Of a stretch of DNA of 11,743 bases, positions 1 through 6,386 are shown one piece after another. Source of the DNA: Nanobdellota archaeon (GTDB taxonomy: Archaea > Thermoproteota > Nitrososphaeria > Nitrososphaerales > Nitrosopumilaceae); assembly GCA_012030815.1 (NCBI GenBank), contig JAAUVF010000012.1, positions 1 to 11,743 of the forward strand. The letters run 5' to 3'. The notes below the pieces were generated by a model. That model was given only the letters and a program-made list of their open reading frames with translations. It made no database searches and had not been told where the DNA came from. Every line of letters begins with the position of its first letter. Positions within the stretch are counted from its first letter, which is position 1. Position numbers and translations under genes: made by a program.

Positions 1-306
1 AGAGAAAAACAAAGAAAAAAACTAGAAAAAAATACAGTCAATCTAACAAAGGGTTTGAAGCAGTTAGGATATGAAATTAATTCAAAGACACACATAATTC
101 CAATCATAATTGGAAAAGAAAAAACAGCGATTGAGTTTGGAAAATTCCTTTTTCAAAAAGGCATATTTGCACAGCCCATAAGATATCCGACAGTACCAAA
201 GAATAAAGCTAGATTGAGAATATCAGTTACAGCATGGTTATCAAAAAACAATATAGACAAGTCGTTAAACATTTTTGAAGAGGCTCAAAAAAAATTTAAA
301 ATATGA
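1..306 (+). CDS. bioF: 8-amino-7-oxononanoate synthase-like PLP enzyme (3' end only)
   Basis: This is the C-terminal 101 residues of an alpha-oxoamine synthase (fold-type I, PLP-dependent). The frame is already open at base 1, so the start lies outside the window. The segment IIPIIIG followed by QPIRYPTVPKNKARLRISVTA is the family's C-terminal small-domain signature; the Arg in RLRISVTA is in the region that binds the substrate carboxylate. BioF condenses pimeloyl thioester with alanine in biotin synthesis. The family also contains 2-amino-3-ketobutyrate CoA ligase (Kbl), and this fragment lacks the catalytic lysine region that would help separate them, so the BioF assignment is an inference. 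The frame ends in TGA with no disruption. No downstream gene appears to be co-transcribed: 157 bp with two small hairpins follow. Confidence 0.75.
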   Translation, partial: REKQRKKLEKNTVNLTKGLKQLGYEINSKTHIIPIIIGKEKTAIEFGKFLFQKGIFAQPIRYPTVPKNKARLRISVTAWLSKNNIDKSLNIFEEAQKKFKI

Positions 307-307
307 A

Positions 308-327
308 TGGATGGTAATATACATCCA
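308..327 (+). terminator. Small hairpin just after the bioF-like stop codon
   Basis: TGGATG (308-313) and CATCCA (322-327) are perfect 6-bp inverted arms around an 8-base AT-rich loop, starting one base after the TGA. A second hairpin, TTTAGA (342-347) and TCTAAA (354-359), follows. No strong T-tract comes directly after either, so they may be terminators, 3'-end processing or stability elements, or chance pairing in AT-rich DNA. Confidence 0.3.
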
Positions 328-453
328 AAATATTATATCGCTTTAGAGTAAATTCTAAACAAGGAATCACGACTGAGTTTGGAAAAAAACATAACAAATA
401 CAGACATAAATAATAAAAATAGTATTTGGTTGCATAGTTTTTGGCCTTACCAT

Positions 454-462
454 ACTATACAT
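454..462 (+). promoter_or_regulatory. TATA-like box upstream of the histidine kinase
   Basis: ACTATACAT lies 20-28 bases before the ATG at 482, the spacing expected for a leaderless archaeal transcript. This favours ATG 482 over the upstream in-frame GTG at 464. The rest of 307-453 holds only the two small hairpins. Confidence 0.4.
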
Positions 463-481
463 TGTGAATAATTTAGTAAGC

Positions 482-2090
482 ATGGATTATTTTTCAGAGT
501 ACATTTCACTGCCAATTTACACTATAATCCCAGGAATTCTCATAATGTTGTCAATAGGGGCATTGTCAAGAACAGATAAAATTCAAGAGATTTCAAAAAA
601 ATCTCTTATTTTTCTAGTAGCCGCATTTTGTTTATGGTTTGCAGCTGAACTAACATGGAATTTACACGAACATGTTTTACATATTGATCCATACCCATCA
701 ATTGCAGATTTTTTCTATATCTCAGCGCCAATATTTTTGTTTATTTCATTAATTATATTTTTACATGATTCACATAAACGGATAAATAAAAAACATCTCA
801 TTTTTGCAAGTTTAGTGTCAGTGTCAATTCTAATTCCAATTTCAATAATGATGTTGGAAACAAACTCAGAAACGGACTTTTTTGAAATATCTATAGCATT
901 AATCTATCCAATTGTTGATTCAATATTGATTGTTCCTGCCATAATTGCAATATTATCTTCATTTAAGATAAAAAACTCTTTTTGGTTTTTAATTTTGATT
1001 GGAATTGTAGGTTTTGTAATAGCTGATAATATCTATCTAATATTAGTAATGGGGGATAGTTATTTTGATGGACATCCATTAGATATTTTATGGTTAATTA
1101 GTTATGTCATATGGAGTTTTGCAGTTTACAGATTAATTCAAAAGTCAAAAACAAATCAAAAAACAGAATTTCCAAATAACACCGAACAGATCAAATCAAA
1201 AAAATTAGCAAAATACGGAATAACATTAACTTTAATGTTGATAATTAGTACTACCGTTGTTATTCTTGTCGCATTAAACTATTTTTGGAGCATAGAACAA
1301 AGTGGAACTTTTATGCTATTCTTTTCTTTTAGTTTTATTAACATTACTTGTGGATGTTCTCTAGTATTATACTCATTCTTAATTCAAAACTTACTACAGC
1401 GCTAGATATTAAGAATATAAAAATTAACGAACTATCAAATGAATTAATTAAATCTGAAAGATTATCTGCCATAGGAGAACTTGCTGCAAGACTATCCCAT
1501 GATTTAAGAAATCCATTAAGTGTAATTAAAACATCAGTTGAGATATCTTTAATACGAAATAAAGACACATTGTCTCCCAAAGATAATGAAGCTATGCAGA
1601 GAATTAACAATGCAATAACACGGATGACAAATCAAATTGAAGATGTTCTAGATTATGTTAAAACAACAGAGCTTCAAAAAATCAAATGTCAATTAATTCA
1701 TGTATTTTAAATATACTTACTGAAATACAAGGAGAAAAAATTAGCTTCAAAACTCCAGAGAATGACATATCCATAACTGCTGATGAGAGTAAATTAGAAA
1801 TTGTTTTTTCAAATTTAATAAAAAATGCAATTGATGCGATTGGAGATAATCCAGGTAGTATCGAAATAAAATGTCAAGAAGATGAAAAATGGACAAGCAT
1901 AGATATCATAGATTCAGGTCCAGGAATTAGAGAAGACGATATAAATAAAATATTTGAACCATTATACACAACAAAGCAAACAGGTACTGGGTTGGGGTTG
2001 GTAAGTTGTAAAAATATCATAGAACAACACGGTGGAAAATTATCTGTAAAAAACAATCCAACTACATTTACAATAACATTACCAAAGTAG
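482..2090 (+). pseudogene. Multi-pass membrane sensor histidine kinase, broken by two frameshifts
   Basis: Three collinear open segments make one histidine kinase. Segment one (to the stop at 1405) carries about nine hydrophobic helices, with PSIADFFYI after helix two and IYPIVDSIL at helix five. Segment two (about 1390-1710) is the HisKA dimerisation helix pair; the phosphoacceptor His is codon 1498-1500 in SHDLRNPL. Segment three (about 1682-2090) is the HATPase: N box NLIKNAIDAI, G1 DSGPGI, F box IFEPLYTT, G2 GTGLGL (1983-2000). Each junction needs one added base: at about 1377-1390, and in the A6 run 1676-1681. With both added, ATG 482 to the stop is a whole number of codons, about 536 residues. 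GTG 464 is an alternative start. All catalytic motifs survive, so the breaks may be sequence errors. The ligand is unknown. The likely partner is the convergent regulator next to it. Confidence 0.82.
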
Positions 2091-2441
2091 TTATTCCAAA
2101 ATTAATTTAAACAGGTGATTGACGTCGATAGGCTTAACAATGATTTTTGTATGTGAGAATTGGTTTATCTTATCACGTGTTGTTTTTGATTGATCTGCTG
2201 TTATCATTATGACTTTTGCGTTTAAGTTGATTTTTTTGATATTTTCAAGACCATAAAATCCATCATAGTTAGGCATCATCATATCCATTAGCACTATATC
2301 AGGTTTGTATTGTGTAAATTTTTGAATTGCATCATGACCATTAACAGCTTTTGCAAGAACTGCTACTCCTTTCAATTCAAGAAGATCAGATAGGGTTTCA
2401 CGACTATCTTGATCATCATCAACGATTAAAACACTAACCAA
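2091..2441 (-). CDS. Single-domain CheY-like response regulator
   Basis: This 116-residue receiver domain has no output domain. Its active site is complete: acidic cluster DDD at residues 8-10, phosphoacceptor Asp53 in IVLMDMMMP, Thr81 in MITAD and Lys103 in IVKP. Such stand-alone receivers pass a phosphate or a conformational signal to another protein rather than binding DNA. The start is TTG, the only plausible start before VSVLIVDDD, and a TATA-like box lies about 24 bases upstream of it. Its stop codon (2091-2093 on the plus strand) directly abuts the kinase stop (2088-2090), so the pair is convergent with no spacer. The location makes it the probable phosphotransfer partner of that kinase; this is an inference. 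Confidence 0.92.
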   Translation of the reverse strand: MVSVLIVDDDQDSRETLSDLLELKGVAVLAKAVNGHDAIQKFTQYKPDIVLMDMMMPNYDGFYGLENIKKINLNAKVIMITADQSKTTRDKINQFSHTKIIVKPIDVNHLFKLILE

Positions 2442-2458
2442 TCAAACAAATAGTTTTA

Positions 2459-2469
2459 GGGTTAAATAA
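2459..2469 (-). promoter_or_regulatory. TATA-like box for the response regulator
   Basis: Read on the minus strand this is TTATTTAACC, centred about 24 bases upstream of the TTG at 2441. That fits a leaderless transcript and supports the TTG start. Confidence 0.4.
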
Positions 2470-2517
2470 TAGGTTTATCTAAAATTTTTTCACTAGTTAT
2501 TAACAATTGTAAATAAA

Positions 2518-2622
2518 CTAACGAAGTGAATCAAATCCACCAAGTGCAGGAGAACCGATTATTACAGCAAGTGTTACAATGACGGCTAAAACAATACCCA
2601 CAAGGATAAATCGTTTGTTCAC
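2518..2622 (-). CDS. 34-residue single-helix membrane peptide
   Basis: A GTG-started frame encodes MNKRFILVGI, then a continuous hydrophobic segment (residues 5-23) ending at GSP, and a short tail GGFDSLR. The basic N-terminus followed by one helix fits an N-in single-pass membrane peptide. A T-rich TATA-like stretch (plus-strand 2640-2650) lies about 25 bases upstream of the GTG, and the gene is divergent from the ccdA-like gene. No family is recognised. Two other very short single-helix proteins in this window make a real gene more believable than the length alone would. Confidence 0.5.
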   Translation of the reverse strand: MNKRFILVGIVLAVIVTLAVIIGSPALGGFDSLR

Positions 2623-2684
2623 ACTATAATGAATTCTGGCTTAGATAAAAATGAAATGCATACAAAATAGATTTGGAATAACCC

Positions 2685-2692
2685 TTTAAAAG
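2685..2692 (+). promoter_or_regulatory. TATA-like box for the ccdA / DipZ-like operon
   Basis: TTTAAAAG ends 20 bases before the ATG at 2713, and no Shine-Dalgarno lies between, so a leaderless transcript is likely. The divergent promoter of the 34-residue peptide sits about 40 bp to the left in the same 90-bp spacer. Confidence 0.5.
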
Positions 2693-2712
2693 AAAAATAA
2701 CTATTTGAATTC

Positions 2713-3449
2713 ATGGCAGAGGTAACACTGGCAGTTGCAATATTAGCAGGAATGGCATCATTTGTTGCGCCATGTATACTGCCAATGATTCCAGCATTTT
2801 TAGCATATATCTCTGGAACAACACTTAGTGACTTAAATCAAAATAAAGGTAATAGCACAGTTACCATCAATAGAACAAAGATAGTATTAAATTCAATATT
2901 TTTTGTTCTTGGATTTTCAGTTGTATTTTCTACCTTAGGAGTAATAATCAACAGTGTTCTAGGAAATGCAGTTGGAGAAGTAATTGATGTATTAAATTAT
3001 GTGGGAGGGATCATAATTGTAAGTTTTGGAATTTTCTTATTATTATCTACCAAAATCAACAAACTAAATGTTGAAAAGAAATTCTTGCCAAAAAGAACAA
3101 AGGCCAGTTTTCCATTATCATTTGTTTTTGGATTGGCGTTTGCTGCTGGATGGACCCCATGTGTAGGTCCAATTTTAGGAACGATTCTTACTCTTGCAGC
3201 AACAACGCCTTCAATAGCATTTAATCTACTACTAGCATATTCGTTAGGATTAGGTATACCATTTATCCTAATGGGTGTGTTTTTTTCAAGGGCAAATAAA
3301 ATCATCAAAATAATGAGTTAAACAGTTAAAATTTTATCAATATAATTTTGGGTGCATTCATAATTATTTTAGGGGTTTTAGTATTTACAAATCAATTAGC
3401 ATACATTGCTAATTTTCCATTACTAAATGAGTTATTGTTATGGAGTTGA
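2713..3449 (+). pseudogene. ccdA: CcdA/DsbD-type membrane thiol:disulfide electron carrier, C-terminus disrupted
   Basis: This is a DsbD transmembrane-domain (CcdA) protein that moves electrons from cytoplasmic thioredoxin across the membrane to extracytoplasmic thiol proteins. The open frame 2713-3321 gives 202 residues with both redox cysteines in family motifs: Cys21 in VAPCILP and Cys150 in GWTPCVGP. Five hydrophobic helices are complete. The frame ends at TAA 3319-3321, but the sixth helix is encoded just downstream in another frame (3330-3449): ILGAFIIILGVLVFTNQLAY, then a tail ending LLWS. A single indel cannot join them, because that second frame has its own stop at 3327-3329. Either TAA replaced a lysine codon and one base is missing near 3330-3343, or two bases are extra. 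Restored length would be about 245 residues, normal for the family. The DipZ-like gene starts four bases after TGA 3449, so the two form an operon. Confidence 0.88.
3442..3445 (+). promoter_or_regulatory. Shine-Dalgarno of the DipZ-like thioredoxin gene
   Basis: GGAG lies eight bases before ATG 3454, inside the last codons of the ccdA-like frame. It fixes the start and shows that this gene is translated as an internal operon cistron. Confidence 0.55.
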
Positions 3450-3453
3450 TTAA

Positions 3454-4561
3454 ATGAAAACAGAAATTAAAAATGCATTAATTTTTGGGATTGCAATAAT
3501 AATCGTCATAAGTGTAATTAGTGGAATATTATCTTCATTAAATTCAGATACAGAAACAACAGAAAATCTAAACGAAATAAAATCAACAAGCAACATTGAT
3601 AAATCTAAATTTAAAAAAGCACCAGAAATAGTTGGAATTGCACATTATTTTAATACCACACCAAATGAATTGGCAAATGAAATTAAAGGAAAAATAGTAC
3701 TGTACGATATTTGGACATATAGTTGCATTAATTGTATAAGAACACTACCATACATCGTAGCATGGGATGCGAAATATTCAGATGAGGGACTATTAATAGT
3801 AGGAATTCATTCTCCAGAATTTGAATTTGAAAAAGTTCCTGAAAATGTAGAAGCTGCAATAACTAAACACGGTATAAAATATCCAGTTGTGATGGATAAC
3901 GATATGGAAACTTGGAAGGCATTTGAAAACAGATATTGGCCTAGAAAGTATATTGCAGATGATGAAGGGTACATAAGATATGATCATATTGGAGAAGGGG
4001 ACTACAAAGAAACAGAGAAAGTAATTCAAACACTACTAAATGAAAGGGCAACTCGTTTAGGATTACAGGTCGACTCTACAGAAAAATTAGTAGACATAAA
4101 AGAATTTGAGCATTCAAATTTCAAAACTCCAGAACTGTATTTTGGTTATAAATTTGCTCATGGACGAAACCAATTGGGAAGTAGTGAAGGGTTTAACCCC
4201 AACAACATAGTCAGATACTCTGAACCAAATAATTGGAATTACACAAATTTTACCCAATTGGTGAATGGAAAAATTTAGAAGATAATATGGAGTTAGTATC
4301 AAACAGTGGGATAATCAAATTGCATTTTAATGCAAAAGAAGTAAACATAGTAACTGCAAATCAGGCTAAATTGGAGATACTACTTGATGGATTACCAATA
4401 TCGCAAAATATGCAGGCACTGACGTTAGTACAGACGGAAGCATGACAGTATCCAAAGCAGGATTGTATAACATAGTAAACAGTAATGAGCCATCATCACA
4501 CATACTGGAAATCAAAATAGATGATCCTGGATTTCAGATGTACACATTTACTTTTGGATGA
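3454..4561 (+). pseudogene. Membrane-anchored DipZ-type thioredoxin with C-terminal domain, two frameshifts
   Basis: The first frame (3454-4278, 274 residues) begins with a membrane anchor (residues 8-28) and an acidic linker, then a TlpA/DipZ redoxin domain (about 57-195). Its active site Cys91-Ile-Asn-Cys94 sits in WTYSCINCIRTLPY, and the cis-proline is Pro163 in YWPRKY. This matches the periplasmic half of mycobacterial-type DipZ, where it is fused to CcdA. The DipZ C-terminal beta domain follows (from TPELYFGYKF) but changes frame twice: at TTTT 4248-4251, giving NFYPIGEW, and at AAAA 4405-4408, giving QKYAGTDVS. It ends with TFTFG at TGA 4561. Adding one base at each site gives exactly 370 codons. 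The expected job is reducing extracytoplasmic disulfides with electrons from the CcdA partner. Confidence 0.88.
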
Positions 4562-4615
4562 GATGTAACCAAACCCCTGTGTTACTGTAGATACACATAG
4601 AAGAGTGACAAATTC

Positions 4616-4624
4616 ATTTAAAAC
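4616..4624 (+). promoter_or_regulatory. TATA-like box for the CdvB-like gene
   Basis: ATTTAAAAC is centred about 37 bases before the TTG at 4657, which would allow a leader of around ten bases. Nothing else was seen in 4562-4656. Confidence 0.35.
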
Positions 4625-4656
4625 AAAAAAACTACATCAGTGGTAAGGGAATAGAC

Positions 4657-5314
4657 TTGATAAGTAACTCATGGAATAAAACAGAAGGGGAAAGCATTTC
4701 TCAAAGAGTAATGGGAAAGGTAAGACCAGACATTCCATTAAAATCAAGAATTGAAGAAGCACAAAGAAAATTACAATTTCAGATAAGCAAATTAGAAGGG
4801 ATTAATGAAAAATTACAAAAAAAACATGACGGAATTTTTGAAAAAGTTGTTAATGCACAAAAATCACACAATAATGCATATGCACAAGCATATGCAAACG
4901 AGCTTATCCAAGTTAGAAAAATGAAAAACATGGTTAGTGGAGCAAAACTATCAATGGAACAAATTCAATTGAGATTAAACACAGTATCAGAACTTGGAGA
5001 TGTAGTAGTTACACTTTAGTCCATGTATGTCAATAATCAAAGGATTAAGTCCATCACTTAGTGGAATAATGCCAGAAGCAACATCATCTATGCAAGACTT
5101 GTCACAGATATTAGGAGATGTGATGAGCGGCTCTTCAATGGAAGGAAGTGATATGATGAGTATTGGAAATACAAGTAACAATGCAGATACATTAGCAATT
5201 CTTGAAGAAGCACATTCAGTAATTGCTGGACAAACAAAAACATCAATACCAGACATTCCAGATACACTAAAACAAAATACTATTCAAAGAAGAACATCAG
5301 ATGTTTTAATTTAA
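4657..5314 (+). pseudogene. cdvB: ESCRT-III/Snf7-family cell division protein (CdvB-like), +1 frameshift
   Basis: Two frames encode one ESCRT-III-like protein. Frame one (4657-5019, 120 residues) starts at TTG and holds the basic first helix (PLKSRIEEAQRKL) and the long amphipathic helices of the Snf7 core. Frame two continues from SPCMSIIKGLSPSLSGI to the stop at 5314. The join is at CTT-TAG (5014-5019): skipping one T turns VVTL-stop into VVTLSPCM. Removing one base gives 657 bp, 218 residues, normal for archaeal CdvB. Near the C-terminus, SIPDIPDTL resembles the proline-rich MIM2 motif that binds the MIT domain of the CdvC/Vps4 ATPase. CdvB polymers constrict the membrane at division in Cdv-using archaea. 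Related genomes carry several paralogues, so this may be a CdvB paralogue rather than the main copy. The break may be a sequence error or recoding. Confidence 0.82.
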
Positions 5315-5326
5315 TTATACATTAAA

Positions 5327-5668
5327 TTATTTTATCTTCTTTTTACTTTTTTGAATCAAAATTTTCTTTATTCTAGATATAGTAGGATAGCTGTAACCCC
5401 TACGTCGGTAATTAGCAATCATCATCTTCCAATTCTTTAATCTCCATTGAGCTTGTTCAGATGTCACAGAATGAACTTCTTTTTGGATTATACTTTTTCT
5501 TCCAACTTTTAATGTCCCAGCATCTTTTGCAGACCATCTATTTTTAGCAAATTTTAGACCAGATAAAATATCATTAATTGGCATTTCTTTGAAATACTCA
5601 CGTAATTTTTTTAATTCAATTTCTGTAGGTTGTTCAGATGTTTGTAGTTCAATTACAGGTTTTTGCAT
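5327..5668 (-). CDS. Unrecognised basic 113-residue protein
   Basis: I do not recognise a family. The ATG-started protein has no signal peptide or membrane helix. An N-terminal part with many Glu and Gln (to about residue 27) is followed by a mostly helical, strongly basic region: FAKNRWSAKDAGTLKVGRKS, a WRLKNWK segment, YRRRGYSYP, and the tail KKILIQKSKKKIK. The charge distribution fits a nucleic-acid-binding or ribosome-associated protein, but nothing specific supports that. A TATA-like box at 5688-5697 (minus strand TTCTTAAACT) lies about 25 bases before the ATG, indicating its own leaderless transcript. It converges on the CdvB-like gene with 12 bp between stops. The frame is intact, unlike most neighbours. 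Confidence 0.75.
   Translation of the reverse strand: MQKPVIELQTSEQPTEIELKKLREYFKEMPINDILSGLKFAKNRWSAKDAGTLKVGRKSIIQKEVHSVTSEQAQWRLKNWKMMIANYRRRGYSYPTISRIKKILIQKSKKKIK
5328..5356 (+). terminator. T-rich tract downstream of the CdvB-like gene
   Basis: Starting 14 bases after the stop at 5314, the plus strand reads through several T-runs (TTTT, CTTCTTTTT, TTTTTT). Archaeal transcripts commonly end in such tracts. The tract is also the lysine-rich 3' end of the convergent minus-strand gene, so one sequence would serve two purposes. Confidence 0.4.
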
Positions 5669-5687
5669 GAAATCTTTGAGTGGTAGT

Positions 5688-5697
5688 AGTTTAAGAA
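5688..5697 (-). promoter_or_regulatory. TATA-like box for the basic 113-residue protein
   Basis: TTCTTAAACT on the minus strand lies 20-29 bases upstream of the ATG at 5668, the leaderless spacing seen elsewhere in the window. Confidence 0.4.
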
Positions 5698-5756
5698 ATC
5701 CATGCTAAATCAGAATTAACTAAAGTGGGAAATAAATGAAAAAATGATGCAGATAT

Positions 5757-5879
5757 CTAGCAATTAATTATTGACAAACTAGAATTTTTACAAATTTGCA
5801 GGTATATTGCGGTTCCAAAAACGATTGCGCCAAAAATTGCCAATGGAATAATGATGAAAATGTTTGTTTTTAAGCCCAT
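5757..5879 (-). CDS. 40-residue single-helix membrane peptide
   Basis: The ATG-started frame reads MGLKTN, then a hydrophobic helix (residues 7-27, IFIIIPLAIFGAIVFGTAIY), then a short polar tail with two cysteines (QICKNSSLSIINC). It lies downstream of the DUF371 gene on the same strand, but a TATA-like box (TTTTATATGA, plus-strand 5897-5906) about 22 bases upstream of the ATG suggests its own leaderless transcript. No family is recognised. The terminal Cys and the redox operon nearby invite a link to thiol chemistry, but nothing shows one. Confidence 0.5.
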   Translation of the reverse strand: MGLKTNIFIIIPLAIFGAIVFGTAIYLQICKNSSLSIINC

Positions 5880-5896
5880 ATGTTAGATGAAATTAA

Positions 5897-5906
5897 TTCA
5901 TATAAA
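5897..5906 (-). promoter_or_regulatory. TATA-like box for the 40-residue membrane peptide
   Basis: TTTTATATGA on the minus strand, centred about 22 bases upstream of ATG 5879, in the 39-bp gap after the DUF371 stop. Confidence 0.4.
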
Positions 5907-5918
5907 ATTGTCACACAT

Positions 5919-6334
5919 CTAATCAACAGATATTGTGAAGGTTCCCCTAGTGTTAGGATTTTGTAATAAGGCGATCATCTCTCGAGGCATAAGATCAGAT
6001 GCTTTATTGCATTTTATTGCCAAAGTTCTTGGACATACAAAATTACTTTTTCTAATTACAATATCTTCATGATGTGTAAGAATAAGATCTTCATGGCCTT
6101 TTCCTTCAACAACAAATTCATGCGAGCCTACTTTGATTGAAAAGACAACTTTTGAATTGGAGTTTTGTAATTTTTTTTTAAATGAATCTGGTAAATCAGC
6201 ACAACTTGCCGAGGCATTAACCCCAATAATACAATCTCCGCTAGGAGTAAGATGAGATTCCTTTGTAATTTCAATTGTTTTCTGATGATTTGATCGTATA
6301 TTTTCATGGCCAAAAATTGAATTTCAAATCTCAT
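5919..6334 (-). pseudogene. DUF371 family protein, frameshifted near its start
   Basis: Reading the minus strand from ATG 6334 gives MRFEIQF. One added T in the T5 run (plus-strand A5, 6312-6316) then continues as FGHENIRSNHQKTIEITKES, followed by LTPSGDCIIGVNAS, LILTHHEDIVIRKSNFVC and a C-terminus ending FTISVD. GDCIIGV, LTH and IRKS are hallmarks of the archaeal DUF371 family. The corrected length is 417 bp, 138 residues, the family norm. Without the correction the ATG frame runs on to 6128 with an unrelated product. The function of DUF371 is not known to me. The rest of the frame is clean for over 130 codons, so a base-calling indel is more likely than old decay. It is divergent from psmA and appears to share its TATA element. 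Confidence 0.8.
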
Positions 6335-6355
6335 GGCAAGGACAGGCGCCAAAGC

Positions 6356-6364
6356 TTAAATTAA
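6356..6364. promoter_or_regulatory. Shared bidirectional TATA-like element between DUF371 and psmA
   Basis: TTAAATTAA is near-palindromic and centred at 6360. The psmA ATG (6387) lies 27 bases to its right and the DUF371 ATG (6334) 26 bases to its left. Both distances are right for leaderless transcription, and neither start has a Shine-Dalgarno. The 52-bp spacer holds no other AT-rich box. Confidence 0.55.
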
Positions 6365-6386
6365 ACTTTCAAAGCATTGAATTCAA

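Noticed and set aside
307..463. tRNA or other structured RNA in the gap after the bioF-like gene
   Set aside because: Only two 6-bp hairpins are present; no cloverleaf, T-loop or A/B box-like consensus could be found by eye.
1348..1710. Separate genes for the HisKA piece (1348-1710) and the HATPase piece (1686-2090)
   Set aside because: Neither has a credible start or promoter, and both continue the preceding domain without a gap; one disrupted kinase explains all three frames.
4233..4445. Independent 70-codon gene
   Set aside because: It is the middle of the DipZ C-terminal domain in a shifted frame; its first residues overlap the previous frame without homology.
6128..6352. 74-codon minus-strand gene starting at TTG 6352
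   Set aside because: Only its MRFEIQF part is real. The rest is an out-of-frame reading of DUF371, whose conserved motifs lie in the neighbouring frame.
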